DNA of 64,000 bases from Desulfocapsa sp. (GTDB lineage: Bacteria > Desulfobacterota > Desulfobulbia > Desulfobulbales > Desulfocapsaceae). Position 1 is the first letter of the stretch. Each line of letters begins with the position of its first letter. Of this stretch, positions 8,439-18,555 are shown one piece after another. The notes beneath the pieces are model-generated. The model was not told the DNA's origin and did not search any database. It worked only from the letters and a program-made list of their open reading frames with translations. Both the position numbers and the translations under genes were made by a program. The stretch lies in assembly GCA_013792135.1 (NCBI GenBank), contig VMSP01000023.1:1-64000 (forward strand). Direction: 5' to 3'.

Positions 8439-10038
8439 TTCCAATGCGCTGATAGACGCAGGCATTGCTTTTTGGATGAGGATGCTGGTGCCATTTATGA
8501 CCGCAGGCCTTCTCTGGCTGGCCTTTCCTGGTGGTGGCGAATTCTGGCCTCTGCTCTTTGTTGTTCTGATTCCGTTTTTATTGGCTGTTTTGGGTGCTGG
8601 AACAGTACGTCAGGCTGGTGTCTGCGGGCTGTTGACCGGTCTGTTGCATTTTCTTGTACTGCTTTATTGGATTACCACGGTTTTGGGCCGCTACGGTGGC
8701 CTGCCGCCATATCTGTCCGTTCCGGCCCTTGTGCTTCTTGCCCTCTATATGAGTTTGTATATGGGGTTTTTTGCGATGGCCGCCCGCCTCTTTGTGGTCA
8801 GACTGCCTTTGCCGCTTGTTCTATGGGGTATTCCTGCGGCATGGGTCGCGCTCGATTGGTGCCGCTCTTTTCTGTTTACCGGTTTTCCCTGGATGGATCC
8901 AGGTTATGCGCTGGCTCATGTGCCGTGGATGATTCAGACGGCAGATCTGTGGGGCCATTACGGTCTGACCTATTTGCTGGTCTTGATCAATACCCTGGCG
9001 GCCATGTTGTTGATGTTGGGTACTCAAAAAAGAGGGCAGTTTGCCTTAATCGTGCCTGTTGTCTTGATATGCTGCACTGTCGCCGTGTATTCATTTCTAC
9101 GCTGGCAGCAGGTCGGACGACAGATGGCGGTCAGTAAAACCATGAGTATTGGCGTGGTTCAGGGGAATATCGCGCAAGATCTGAAATGGTCTCCTGAATT
9201 GCAGGAGGAAACTCTGACGAATTACAAAGACCAGAGCTGGGGGCTTGTTGATCGTCATCACCCTTTGCTTTTGGTATGGCCTGAAACAGCCCTGCCGTTT
9301 TATCCTGTTGCAGCTCATCCGTTGCTGCCAATGGTACGTGATCTTGCGGTCGCTGGACATACCTCCCTGCTCACAGGAGCGCCTTGGGTTGAACAGTTTG
9401 CGGGCAGTGCTAGCGGTGGTGGACCCGAGGTGACACGTTATTATAACAGCGCTCTTCTCTTTGATACTGATGGCCAGATCACGAGCAGGTATTCCAAAAG
9501 CCATCTGGTGCCCTTTGGTGAATATGTGCCCTTGAAAAAAATGCTGCCATTTCTGGCCCCGCTGGTAGAGGCAGTGGGAGACTTCAGTCCCGGTACGATT
9601 GAGCAGGCTCTTGCTTGTCATAATGCCAGGATTGGGGTATTAATCTGCTTTGAATCCATCTTTCCGGATATTGCCAGAAAATGGGTGGGAGCTAAGGCTA
9701 ATGTCCTGGTGAATCTGACCAATGATGCCTGGTATGGTAGATCCAGTGCCCCGCATCACAGCTTGGCCATGACCGTGTTGCGGTCGGTGGAGACCAGGCG
9801 CAGTCTGGTGCGGGCAGCAAATACCGGCTTCTCAGGATTTATTGACCCCTTGGGCCGGATGCAGGTTGTCTCGCCGTTATTTGAACCCTGGGCTGAGAGT
9901 GCCGAGGTCGTCCTCATGGAGGAAGAGACCTGGTTTGTACGTTGGGGGTATCTTTTTTCACCTTTTTGTCTGGGAGTAACGATTCTTTTACTGGCCTGGA
10001 TTGTCCTTCGTAATCCTCGAATGAGAAGTCTTTCATAA
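8425..10038 (+). CDS. lnt: Apolipoprotein N-acyltransferase
   Basis: This inner-membrane enzyme (537 residues) adds the third acyl chain to the N-terminal cysteine of lipoproteins, needed before Lol sorting. Six or so N-terminal membrane segments (residues 15-230) precede a nitrilase-type periplasmic domain. The catalytic triad is visible as Glu in WPETALPFY, Lys in YSKSHLVPFGEYVPL and Cys in GVLICFESIFPD. A last membrane helix is at the C-terminus. The start overlaps the end of corC, and an alternative ATG lies three bases later. The Wza-like lipoprotein in this window would be one of its substrates. Confidence 0.95.
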   Translation: MMRDDSNALIDAGIAFWMRMLVPFMTAGLLWLAFPGGGEFWPLLFVVLIPFLLAVLGAGTVRQAGVCGLLTGLLHFLVLLYWITTVLGRYGGLPPYLSVPALVLLALYMSLYMGFFAMAARLFVVRLPLPLVLWGIPAAWVALDWCRSFLFTGFPWMDPGYALAHVPWMIQTADLWGHYGLTYLLVLINTLAAMLLMLGTQKRGQFALIVPVVLICCTVAVYSFLRWQQVGRQMAVSKTMSIGVVQGNIAQDLKWSPELQEETLTNYKDQSWGLVDRHHPLLLVWPETALPFYPVAAHPLLPMVRDLAVAGHTSLLTGAPWVEQFAGSASGGGPEVTRYYNSALLFDTDGQITSRYSKSHLVPFGEYVPLKKMLPFLAPLVEAVGDFSPGTIEQALACHNARIGVLICFESIFPDIARKWVGAKANVLVNLTNDAWYGRSSAPHHSLAMTVLRSVETRRSLVRAANTGFSGFIDPLGRMQVVSPLFEPWAESAEVVLMEEETWFVRWGYLFSPFCLGVTILLLAWIVLRNPRMRSLS

Positions 10039-10071
10039 TCATTCATATTATATTTTTTGTAGGGAGTTATC

Positions 10072-11182
10072 ATGTCAACAGAAACAGGTGCCGCAGTATC
10101 CAGACAAAGGCTTCAGGAGCTGAAGGGACGACTGCTGGCCTTGAAGGAGCATCTTTGACTTAGATCACAAAAAAGACGATCTGGAACGGCTTGAACAGCA
10201 GACCCTGGCCCCCAATTTCTGGAATGATGCCAATGTTGCCAAGAAGGTGCAAAAAGAGCATGGACAGCTTCAGGATATCATCAAGAGCTGGGAAGGTAAG
10301 TGGGAAGAGTTGGAAGAGATGGAGATGCTTCTGGATCTGGCCATGGAAGAGAATGACGCCGATATAGAGAACGAAGTGGCCGCTGCTATAGATCCGTTAC
10401 AGGAACGTATTGCCCTTGCTGAGGTGGAGTGCATGCTCAGCGGAGAACATGATGCTAATAATGCCATCATGGATATTCATGCCGGTGCCGGCGGCACCGA
10501 GGCCCAGGATTGGGTGAGTATCCTTATGCGTATGTATCTGCGCTGGGCTGAGCTGAAAGGTTTTAAGACGGATATCCTTGATTACCTGGCCGGTGATGAG
10601 GCCGGGGTCAAGAGTGTGACCATAATGGTCACGGGACATAATGCTTATGGCTATCTGCGTTCAGAGGTGGGAATCCATCGCCTGGTGCGGATCTCGCCCT
10701 TTGATGCCAGTGGTCGGCGTCACACCTCCTTTTCTTCGGTCATGGTCATGCCTGAGCTCGATGACACTATTGAGGTGGATATCCTGGATAAAGATCTGCG
10801 TATTGATACCTACAGGGCCAGCGGTTCCGGTGGGCAGCATGTCAATAAAACCGATTCGGCCATCCGGCTTACCCATCTGCCCACCGGCATTGTGGTGCAG
10901 TGTCAGAATGAACGTTCCCAGCATCGGAACAAAGATACGGCCATGAAGATGCTGACGTCCCGTCTCTATGAACTGGGGAGGGAAAAGCAGGCTGAGGCCA
11001 AAGACGATCTGCACGGAGACAAAAAGGGGATATCCTGGGGCAGTCAGATTCGCTCCTATGTCCTTCAACCCTATCGTTTGATCAAGGATCATCGTACAGA
11101 TGTTGAGGTCGGCAATGTGGATGCCGTGCTTGATGGAAACCTGGATCCCTTTATCAAGGCCTACTTACTGTGGGAAAAATGA
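10072..11182 (+). CDS. prfB: Peptide chain release factor 2, with +1 programmed frameshift
   Basis: This gene encodes RF2, which ends translation at UGA and UAA. Codons from the ATG at 10072 run to an in-frame UGA at 10156-10158 (codon 29) within CTT TGA C. Shifting +1 at CTT gives GAC and joins the frame of the long ORF (10247 in the track), for about 369 residues. An upstream AAGGAG acts as the internal Shine-Dalgarno that promotes slippage. The RF2 tripeptide SPF (RISPFDASGRRH) and the catalytic GSGGQHVNKTDSA are present. RF2 levels control the shift, a well-known autoregulation. The ORF track misses the first 58 residues because of the shift. Confidence 0.96.
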
Positions 11183-11192
11183 TGGCGCCGCG

Positions 11193-11373
11193 AAAAGGCC
11201 CAAATACTGCGTTGCGCTGCATCCTTCGTCACTGCGACGTACCCAAAAGTACGCGTAGGGCATGGACGCCCCAGTGCCGCTTGCTCCATGGATGGTTAAA
11301 GAGCGGCCCTCATTCCTCAGGATTCGGAGTCTCGCAACCTCGCTTACCTGCGCGCCTTGTCTTTGGGCCTTTT
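11193..11373. repeat. Foldback element after prfB
   Basis: Imperfect inverted arms AAAAGGCCCAAATAC (11193-11207) and GTCTTTGGGCCTTTT (11359-11373) match at 13 of 15 positions and bound a GC-rich non-coding stretch. It looks like a small palindromic or MITE-like element. The ORF at 11170-11457 over it is a chance reading frame. Confidence 0.45.
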
Positions 11374-11401
11374 GGCTTAGCCATCCTCATTGTGACTTTG
11401 G

Positions 11402-11440
11402 CCTTGCAGCAAAGTTTTATAGACTTTGCTGCAAGGCCAT
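11402..11440 (+). terminator. Hairpin between prfB and the Fe-S protein
   Basis: GGCCTTGCAGCAAAGT and ACTTTGCTGCAAGGCC form a perfect 16-bp stem with a seven-base loop, followed by ATCCGATTTTAATTC. It probably ends prfB transcription. The T-run after the stem is short, so efficiency is uncertain. Confidence 0.6.
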
Positions 11441-11453
11441 CCGATTTTAATTC

Positions 11454-12680
11454 GTGATCTCCTGTGCCAAATGCGGGGCTTGTTCCGTGGTCTGCCCGGT
11501 TTATCGGGTCACTGGTCAGGAGGCCCATACCGCTCGGGGCAAGATTCATCTGACCCAAATTCCGGAGTTGCCTGGCAAAGGAGTGGTGTTTGAAGATATT
11601 TTTTCCAAATGCCTGCTCTGCGGAGCTTGTTCCGCTGTCTGTCCGCGGGGTATAGATGTGTGCCGGGAGGTTGTGCAGGCCCGTTCAGCTTTTCCTGCCG
11701 TTTATGGTGCCCATGGTTACAAGAAGTATTTGGCCCGCAAGGCTCTTGCTCATCCTGAGATCCTCGCGCCATTACGGGTGCTTGGCCGGGCCGGGGCAGA
11801 GTTTGTGTCGAGATATCTTCCGGAAGAGAGTGGGCTCAGATTGAGTCTGGCCCTGTTTAAGCAGGAGGTGGAAGGATCGCCGGCTCAGCAGGATGGAGTT
11901 TCTTCAGGTCTTTCACAAAAAGGGGTGTTGACCTATTTCCCCGGATGCACTGGCCGCTATCTTTTTCCTGAAATTGTCACATCCTGTCAGTGTCTTGCTG
12001 TCTCTCTCGGCTACTCCTTGCATGTCCCTGACGGCTTGTCCTGTTGCGGCCTGGCGGCCCTGTCCGCAGGAGACAAGCGGGAAGCACAGAACTGTGCCCG
12101 GAAGAATATTACCGTACTGGAACAGAGTAGTGGACCTGTCCTGATTTCCTGTGCCTCGTGTTATGCGCATCTACGCAGATATAGAGAGCTTTTTGAAGAT
12201 GATTCGGTCTGGCGGATCAAGGCGGATGCTCTGGTTGCGCGTCTGGTGGAACTCAGTTGTTTTCTTGACCAGCATCTGCCGCAAGAACTTGCGACTCAGG
12301 AATCCGGAAAAAAGAAGCTGCGTGTGTATTATCATGATCCCTGCCATTTTCATCATGGCTTAGAGGGGATGAAAATCATGACAGAGCCGCGCAAGGCGCT
12401 TGGCCGGAATCCGAATATCGACTTGCTTGAACTTCCTGATGGTCCGGAGTGCTGTGGTCAGGGCGGGCTGTTTCATATCGGTGCTCCAGATATCTCGGTA
12501 CTGATTCGTGACGCTCTGGCGGCAAAGGTGTTGGCCTTGGCTCCTGATGTGATTACCAGCACCTGCTCCGGTTGCCTCATCCAGTGGCGTCTGGCGATAG
12601 AGGCTTCGGGAATGCCGGTGAGAGTGTTGCATATGGCCGAATTGTTAACGTCTTCCCCCGTTTGTGGCAGCGAAAAATGA
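11454..12680 (+). CDS. Iron-sulfur oxidoreductase subunit, GlcF/HdrD-like
   Basis: This 408-residue protein carries two [4Fe-4S] ferredoxin motifs near its N-terminus (CAKCGACSVVCP and CLLCGACSAVCPRG) and two CCG domains (YFPGCTGRY with SCCGLAA, then YYHDPCHFHHG with ECCGQGG and STCSGC). This is the layout of glycolate oxidase GlcF and heterodisulfide reductase D-like electron carriers. The partner flavoprotein is not next to it. The start is GTG at 11454, straight after an in-frame TAA; no ribosome site is visible, and the first Cys is only four residues in, so the N-terminus may be shortened. Confidence 0.85.
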   Translation: MISCAKCGACSVVCPVYRVTGQEAHTARGKIHLTQIPELPGKGVVFEDIFSKCLLCGACSAVCPRGIDVCREVVQARSAFPAVYGAHGYKKYLARKALAHPEILAPLRVLGRAGAEFVSRYLPEESGLRLSLALFKQEVEGSPAQQDGVSSGLSQKGVLTYFPGCTGRYLFPEIVTSCQCLAVSLGYSLHVPDGLSCCGLAALSAGDKREAQNCARKNITVLEQSSGPVLISCASCYAHLRRYRELFEDDSVWRIKADALVARLVELSCFLDQHLPQELATQESGKKKLRVYYHDPCHFHHGLEGMKIMTEPRKALGRNPNIDLLELPDGPECCGQGGLFHIGAPDISVLIRDALAAKVLALAPDVITSTCSGCLIQWRLAIEASGMPVRVLHMAELLTSSPVCGSEK

Positions 12681-12716
12681 TAAAATAAATTTTTACCATT
12701 TTTCGCTGCCACAAAC
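12660..12716 (+). terminator. 20-bp stem hairpin at the end of the Fe-S gene
   Basis: Two perfect 20-base arms (GTTTGTGGCAGCGAAAAATG and its complement at 12697-12716) enclose 17 AT-rich bases. The left arm overlaps the TGA stop. No T-run follows, so it may act as an mRNA 3'-end stabiliser as well as a terminator. Confidence 0.55.
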
Positions 12717-12952
12717 GAGTCAAAACTGACAAATATAAAGGGCGTAGTTTTAGGTGGTTATTGTAAAAAATCCTGTAAGAGTGGTTTCTTTCCCTCTTGC
12801 AGGAACAAGGCGGGATGTGTAAAGAGAAGGGTGAAAAAAAAGTCGCGTTTAACACTCTAGGGATTCTGCCTTGGGGTGCATTCATTCATGGAAGTATCCT
12901 TGGGGCGTTTATGCCCTGTGAGTTGTTTTCCGTGTGTTCAAAGAGATGCATC

Positions 12953-14044
12953 ATGGCTTATGCACCAGTTGTAGGAATTTCGATTCGGTACCAGTTAGAG
13001 GACAGGGAGGAAGAAATACTTTCCCCTTATGCTACCCTCAATAAAAATTCCCTGGGACGTCGGTCTGAGGAAGAGGACGAAGGCTGCGATATCCGGATGC
13101 CATTTCAGCGGGATCGGGATCGTATTACCCATTCCAAGACTTTTCGGCGCTTGAAGCATAAGACCCAAGTCTTTCTGGCCCCGGCGGGGGATCATTATCG
13201 GACCCGGTTGACCCATGTCCTTGAGGTTTCCCAGATCGCGCGGACCATTGCTGCCGCCCTCTGTCTTAATGAGGCCTTGACTGAGGCCATCGCCCTTGGT
13301 CATGATCTTGGGCATACCCCTTTTGGTCATGCCGGCGAAGCGACCTTGAATGAACTGCATCCGGGCGGGTTCCGCCATTATGTGCACAGTCTGCGGGTGG
13401 TTGATTTTCTGGAGAATCGAGGCAAGGGTTTGAATCTTACCTTTGAGGTCAGAAACGGGATTATCAAACACTCCAAGGGCCGCAATGATATCCTGCCGGA
13501 TAATAGCTCAGAGCTTCCGGCAACCATGGAAGGGCAGGTGGTGCGGGTGGCGGATATCATTGCCTATGTCAATCATGATATGGATGATGCCCTGCGTGCC
13601 GGAATTATTCATGAAAGCGATCTGCCTGCGGATATAAAAGCGGTGATCGGAGATCGTCATTCCAAAAGAACCGGCGCCATGGTCCGGGATCTGATTGTGG
13701 AAACCCTGGCTGCAGGGGATGGCAGACTGCACCTCAGCCATAAAATGCTCAGGGCGATTACCGATCTGCGGACCTTTCTCTATGAAAATGTGTATCGATT
13801 TTATAAGGTCCATAATGAATTTGAGAAGGCCCAGCGAGTTATCCGGGATCTGTATCATTATTTCCTTGAAAATGGCTTGATGGAGCGCGACGGGACCTCA
13901 TGGCAACCCAAGACCCAGAAAAATGTCTGGGCCAGTGAAAAGATAGCACATAGAAGGGTCTGTGATTTTATTGCCGGGATGACCGACCGTTATGCCCTGA
14001 GCCTTTATGAGTATATTTTTTTACCTAAACCTTGGAATGTATGA
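12953..14044 (+). CDS. dgt: dGTP triphosphohydrolase-like HD protein
   Basis: This HD-domain protein of about 363 residues hydrolyses dNTPs, especially dGTP, to nucleoside and triphosphate. The signature [40 protein letters not shown] and the metal-binding [13 protein letters not shown] are clear. The ORF track starts at 12797, but the family starts near [16 protein letters not shown], so I place the start at the ATG at 12953 with AAGAGA upstream. It is followed by valS 53 bases later. It is of the short, cyanobacterial/deltaproteobacterial-like class rather than the long E. coli Dgt. Confidence 0.87.
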   Translation: MAYAPVVGISIRYQLEDREEEILSPYATLNKNSLGRRSEEEDEGCDIRMPFQRDRDRITHSKTFRRLKHKTQVFLAPAGDHYRTRLTHVLEVSQIARTIAAALCLNEALTEAIALGHDLGHTPFGHAGEATLNELHPGGFRHYVHSLRVVDFLENRGKGLNLTFEVRNGIIKHSKGRNDILPDNSSELPATMEGQVVRVADIIAYVNHDMDDALRAGIIHESDLPADIKAVIGDRHSKRTGAMVRDLIVETLAAGDGRLHLSHKMLRAITDLRTFLYENVYRFYKVHNEFEKAQRVIRDLYHYFLENGLMERDGTSWQPKTQKNVWASEKIAHRRVCDFIAGMTDRYALSLYEYIFLPKPWNV

Positions 14045-14097
14045 TAAAAGACAGAAAAATGTCTTGTCAGAATATTAACTTTTAAATCGTAAAACGT

Positions 14098-16755
14098 ATG
14101 AACGATATATTGAGCAAGGGCTACGAGTTTGCCGGCGTCGAAGAAAAGTGGCTTCAGCGCTGGACCGAGGAAAAATGTTTTCAGGCCACCATGGTAGAGG
14201 GCAGGCCGTCGTTTTCCATCGTGATTCCACCGCCCAATGTGACCGGAGTCCTGCATGTGGGTCATGCCCTGAATAATACCATGCAGGATGTGCTGGTACG
14301 CTATCACCGGATGTGTGGAGACAATACGGTATGGGTACCGGGCACGGACCATGCAGGTATTGCCACTCAGAACGTGGTGGAACGGCAACTGGCAGCAGAA
14401 GGCTTGAGCAGGCATGACATTGGCCGTGAGGAGTTTATCAAAAAAGTCTGGGCCTGGCGGGCGGAGAAGGGCGGGACGATTATCCGTCAGCTCAAACGGC
14501 TGGGTGCCTCCTGTGATTGGGACCGGGAACGGTTCACCATGGATGAAGGCTTGTCGACTGCCGTACGCGAGGTCTTTGTCCGTTTGTATCATGAGGGGCT
14601 GATCTATAAGGGGGATTATATCGTCAACTGGTGTCCCCGCTGCCAGACGGCCCTGGCCGATGATGAGGTGGAGCACGAGGAGAAGAAGGGTAAACTCTAT
14701 CATCTTCGCTATCCCTTTGCCGATGGCAGTGGTTATGTGGTAGTGGCTACCACCAGGCCCGAGACCATGCTTGGCGATACTGCCGTGGCTGTCCATCCTG
14801 AGGATGAGCGCTATGCCCATCTGGCAGGGGTTGGCATCAAGTTGCCCTTGAGTGATCGGGTCATTCCTATTGTCTTTGATCATCATGTACAGAAGGATTT
14901 CGGCACCGGTGCCTTGAAAGTGACGCCGGCCCATGATCGGGATGATTATGAGATTGGCAGGCGCCATGATCTTGAGATCCTCAAGGTCATGGACAGCAGT
15001 GGCCATATGAACGAAAATGCCGGTGTCTATGCCGGTCTTGACCGTTTCGCCTGTCGGAAGAAGATTGTTGAGGATCTGGAAGCTCAGGGTATTCTTGACC
15101 GAATCGAGGAACATGATCACGCGGTGGGGCAATGTTATCGCTGCCAGACCGTAGTTGAGGCCACCACCTCCCTGCAGTGGTTTGTTTCGGTAAAACCCTT
15201 GGCTGCCAAGGCGGTAGCGGCGGTACGTGACGGGCGGATCAATATCTATCCAAAGACCTGGTATAATACCTTTTATAACTGGATGGATAATATCCGGGAC
15301 TGGTGTATCTCGCGGCAGATCTGGTGGGGCCATCGGGTTCCGGCCTGGACCTGTCAGGAGTGTGGAGAGATGATCGTCGCCTCGGTTGATCCCACCAGTT
15401 GTCCGAAGTGCGGTTCAACAGAGCTGCTCCAGGAAACAGATGTACTCGACACCTGGTTTTCTTCGGCACTCTGGCCCTTTTCCACCCTCGGCTGGCCGGA
15501 GCAGACCAAAGAACTGGCCATGTTTTATCCCACCTCAGTGCTGATCACCAGTTTTGACATTCTCTTTTTCTGGGTGGCCCGGATGATGATGATGGGGCTG
15601 CACTTTAAGGATGAGGTGCCCTTCCACGATGTCTATCTCCATGCCCTGGTACGAGACAAGCATGGCAAGAAGATGTCCAAGTCCACGGGCAACGTGATTG
15701 ATCCTCTCGAGGTGATTGATAAATATGGGACCGACGCCCTGCGCTTTACCCTGACCGCCTTTGCCGCTCAGGGACGGGAGATTAAGCTTGATGAGGAGCG
15801 GATTGAGGGCTATCGTTTTTTTATCAACAAGATCTGGAATGCGGCCCGTTTTGCCCTGATGCATGTGGCCGATGGTGAGGAGTCTGTCAAAGCATGGGCT
15901 GGCAATGCGGCTGATCTGTCCCTGGTTCATCAGTGGATCCTCAGCCGTACCGCCGCAACCACGGCTGAGGTGCGGGCAGCCCTCGATAGCTATCGCTTCA
16001 ATGATGCGGCTTCTGCCCTCTATCAGTTCGTCTGGCATGAGTTCTGTGACTGGTATCTGGAGTGGATCAAGCCCGACCTGTTCAGCAAAGATTTGATTGT
16101 CCGCGATCAGGCCCGTGGGGTACTCTTGTTGGTTCTGGAGACTATTCTCAAACTGATTCATCCTATCACTCCCTTTGTCACCGAGGAGATTTGGAGTGTC
16201 CTGCCGGGTGAGCGCAAGACCCTGATGACCAGTGCCTATCCTGAGGTCAATGAGAGCTGGCTGAACAGCGAGGCTGAAGGACAGGTGGAGATGCTTATGG
16301 GGATTATTACCGGGATCCGTAATATCCGGGCGGAAGCTGATGTCCACCCCTCCGTAAAGATAGAGGCCTTTGTCCTCTGTCCAACTCCTGCGCAGATTAC
16401 CTTTCTTCAGTCTTTTGCAGCCACCATTGCGGATATGACCCGGCTCAGTTCTCTGGTGGTCTCAGGCGAAGGGGAAAAACCGGCAGATGCCGCCACCTAT
16501 CTCTACAAGGATATGGAGATTTATGTCCCCCTCAAGGGGCTGGTCGATGTGGAAAAAGAAACGGCAAAGCTTGCCAAAGAGCGGCAGAAGGTTGAGGCAA
16601 AGCTTGCTCAGATTAGTGCCAAGCTTGTCAGTGAAAAATTTCTCAATAATGCTCCGGCAGATGTGGTGATGAAGGAAAGAGAGAAAAAAGAGGAGCTGGA
16701 TGCCACCTTGGTCAAGATTTCTGAAGCTGAACAACGGTTGAAAAATCTTGGATAA
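14098..16755 (+). CDS. valS: Valyl-tRNA synthetase
   Basis: This class I aminoacyl-tRNA synthetase (885 residues) charges tRNA-Val. The HIGH-type motif is PPPNVTGVLHVGHA near residue 43 and the KMSKS loop is GKKMSKSTGNVIDP near residue 520; the editing domain contains TTRPETMLGDTAVAVHP, and the C-terminal coiled-coil is present (ETAKLAKERQKVEAKLAQI). Length is normal. The stop overlaps the start of nadC by eight bases, so the two are co-translated. Confidence 0.98.
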   Translation: MNDILSKGYEFAGVEEKWLQRWTEEKCFQATMVEGRPSFSIVIPPPNVTGVLHVGHALNNTMQDVLVRYHRMCGDNTVWVPGTDHAGIATQNVVERQLAAEGLSRHDIGREEFIKKVWAWRAEKGGTIIRQLKRLGASCDWDRERFTMDEGLSTAVREVFVRLYHEGLIYKGDYIVNWCPRCQTALADDEVEHEEKKGKLYHLRYPFADGSGYVVVATTRPETMLGDTAVAVHPEDERYAHLAGVGIKLPLSDRVIPIVFDHHVQKDFGTGALKVTPAHDRDDYEIGRRHDLEILKVMDSSGHMNENAGVYAGLDRFACRKKIVEDLEAQGILDRIEEHDHAVGQCYRCQTVVEATTSLQWFVSVKPLAAKAVAAVRDGRINIYPKTWYNTFYNWMDNIRDWCISRQIWWGHRVPAWTCQECGEMIVASVDPTSCPKCGSTELLQETDVLDTWFSSALWPFSTLGWPEQTKELAMFYPTSVLITSFDILFFWVARMMMMGLHFKDEVPFHDVYLHALVRDKHGKKMSKSTGNVIDPLEVIDKYGTDALRFTLTAFAAQGREIKLDEERIEGYRFFINKIWNAARFALMHVADGEESVKAWAGNAADLSLVHQWILSRTAATTAEVRAALDSYRFNDAASALYQFVWHEFCDWYLEWIKPDLFSKDLIVRDQARGVLLLVLETILKLIHPITPFVTEEIWSVLPGERKTLMTSAYPEVNESWLNSEAEGQVEMLMGIITGIRNIRAEADVHPSVKIEAFVLCPTPAQITFLQSFAATIADMTRLSSLVVSGEGEKPADAATYLYKDMEIYVPLKGLVDVEKETAKLAKERQKVEAKLAQISAKLVSEKFLNNAPADVVMKEREKKEELDATLVKISEAEQRLKNLG

Positions 16756-17584
16756 AGCTACCCTGCATACTTGTATTCGCTCTTTTCTGGCCGAGGACAT
16801 CGGGCGCGGTGATCTTACCAGTGAATCGATCTTTGATAAGGGCGAGGTAGGTCGCGCCCGGATTGTGGCCAGAGAGTCTTTTGTTGTGGCTGGTGGTGAT
16901 TCGGTGGCCGCTGAGGTCTTTCTGGTGCAGAATCCAGCCATTGTGGTCGAGGGGCTGGTGACAGATGGTGTCAGGGTTGGCGAAGGTGATATCCTGTTTA
17001 CGGTATCAGGTCCGGTTGTCGATCTGTTGAAGGCCGAACGGGTGGCGCTCAATCTTTTGCAGCGACTTTCGGGTATTGCCACCTTCACCGCCCAGTTTGT
17101 GGAGCAGGTGCAATCCTGCCCGGTCCGGATCACGGATACCCGTAAGACAACCCCAGGATTGCGCATGCTTGAAAAATATGCAGTCCAGGTTGGCGGTGGT
17201 TATAATCACCGTTTTAATCTTGCCGACGGTATCCTGGTCAAGGATAATCACATTGCTGCCTGCGGATCCATTACCAAAGCAGTAGCCCTGCTGCGCCGGA
17301 AAATACCCCATACCTTGCGTATTGAGGTGGAAACCGATACCCTGGATCAGGTGCGTGAGTGTCTGGCCTGTGGGGTCGATATCATCATGCTTGATAATAT
17401 GGATGCTGCCATGATGCAGGAGGCGGTCCGCTTCATTGACCACCGGGCGCTCGTTGAGGCCTCGGGTGGTGTTACCCTTGAGTCGGTGCTGGCTGTGGCT
17501 CGAAGCGGGGTGGATATCGTTTCCATTGGCGCCCTTACCCATTCGGCCCCATCGTGTGATATCGGTATGGATTGGATTCCCTGA
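16748..17584 (+). CDS. nadC: Nicotinate-nucleotide pyrophosphorylase
   Basis: This 278-residue quinolinate phosphoribosyltransferase makes nicotinate mononucleotide from quinolinate and PRPP in de novo NAD synthesis. Signature segments are EDIGRGDLTSE, ERVALNLLQRLSGIAT, DTRKTTPGLRMLEKYAV and NHRFNLADGILVKDNHI. The start is TTG at 16748, overlapping the valS stop, which suggests coupled translation. No nadA or nadB is nearby. Confidence 0.95.
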   Translation: MDKATLHTCIRSFLAEDIGRGDLTSESIFDKGEVGRARIVARESFVVAGGDSVAAEVFLVQNPAIVVEGLVTDGVRVGEGDILFTVSGPVVDLLKAERVALNLLQRLSGIATFTAQFVEQVQSCPVRITDTRKTTPGLRMLEKYAVQVGGGYNHRFNLADGILVKDNHIAACGSITKAVALLRRKIPHTLRIEVETDTLDQVRECLACGVDIIMLDNMDAAMMQEAVRFIDHRALVEASGGVTLESVLAVARSGVDIVSIGALTHSAPSCDIGMDWIP

Positions 17585-17715
17585 ATTATTTCTTGATTCT
17601 CAAGGGGTGAATGTGCAATACTGAATGCAACTTGTTGAAGGTTCCAACTTGGATGGTCTGAATAGTTAAAGGGAATTTTGAAGAGTAGAGCTCTTTTTAG
17701 AAAGGAAAAGTGATT

Positions 17716-18555
17716 ATGCGTTGTTCTAAATGTGGATATATCTCGTTTGATCATCAGGAGAGTTGTCGAAAATGCCATAAGCCAATGGCTGGTGGTGAAT
17801 TTAAAGGAACAACATATGCCGTTGCTGTTCCTCTTTTTCTGCAATTTTCTTCTGAAATGGATGTCAGTAGTGGGCATAAAGAGGATATGGACATGGTGAA
17901 TGTCCTTGATCCCGATCTGGATCTGCTGGCAGTCGAGGATGAGGATGTGATCGACTTTGAGGACAACGAGGTTGATAGTCAGGAAGTTGTGATGACGGGC
18001 AATATGCAGTCGTCAGGCATCAGTGAGAGCTCTCTTGACGATGATTTTGGAATTGAATTTAATCCTGGTACTAAAGATAACGATCTGTCTTTTGATGAAG
18101 ACGACTTGTTATTAGACACCAGCCGTTTTGAAGATGTGCCGATTAATGTTCAAGCGGTACAAGCCGCACAGACTGCCCGGCCTGCACCGTTTGAAATCCC
18201 GGAAGGGTTGGCCGATATCTCTGATCTTGCGCGTCCGGCTGCCGCTAAAGCTGAGGAGACGAGTAATCTTGAAATTGACTTTGATTTTGATGATCTGGAT
18301 CTGTCCTTTGGTGGGGAGAAAGAAAGTGACTCAGCCTCCCCCGCTGAGGAGACTGATCTTGCCGATCTGTCGCTTGATGAGCTGGATCTTTCTGATGCCT
18401 TGGAAGTTGCAGCTCCTTCTCAGCAATCGTCTTCTCATCCTGTCGATGATGACCTGGACTTTGACCTTGATCTGGGAGACGTGGGTGCAGGGACCGAAGC
18501 ATCCCAGAAGAAAGGATCCGACGATCTTGCCAATCTTTCGCTCTCACTAGATTAA
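17716..18555 (+). CDS. Zinc-ribbon protein with acidic tail
   Basis: About 279 residues. The first 25 residues hold CSKCGYISFDHQESCRKC, a zinc ribbon of two CxxC pairs. Most of the remainder is low-complexity acidic sequence rich in Asp, Leu and Ser, with DLD, DDLDL and LSLDELDLSD motifs repeated. I know no function; similar zinc-ribbon plus acidic-tail proteins occur in other Desulfobacterota as hypothetical proteins. AGGA nine bases before the ATG at 17716 supports that start over the GTG at 17710. Reading frames on both strands over it are shadows of the repeated sequence. Confidence 0.75.
   Translation: MRCSKCGYISFDHQESCRKCHKPMAGGEFKGTTYAVAVPLFLQFSSEMDVSSGHKEDMDMVNVLDPDLDLLAVEDEDVIDFEDNEVDSQEVVMTGNMQSSGISESSLDDDFGIEFNPGTKDNDLSFDEDDLLLDTSRFEDVPINVQAVQAAQTARPAPFEIPEGLADISDLARPAAAKAEETSNLEIDFDFDDLDLSFGGEKESDSASPAEETDLADLSLDELDLSDALEVAAPSQQSSSHPVDDDLDFDLDLGDVGAGTEASQKKGSDDLANLSLSLD

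Noticed and set aside
11170-11457. 95-residue ORF after prfB
   Set aside because: It runs through a foldback repeat and a hairpin; no conserved pattern.
14005-15333. 442-residue minus-strand ORF
   Set aside because: It lies antisense to valS, has no family features, and reflects the codon bias of the real gene.
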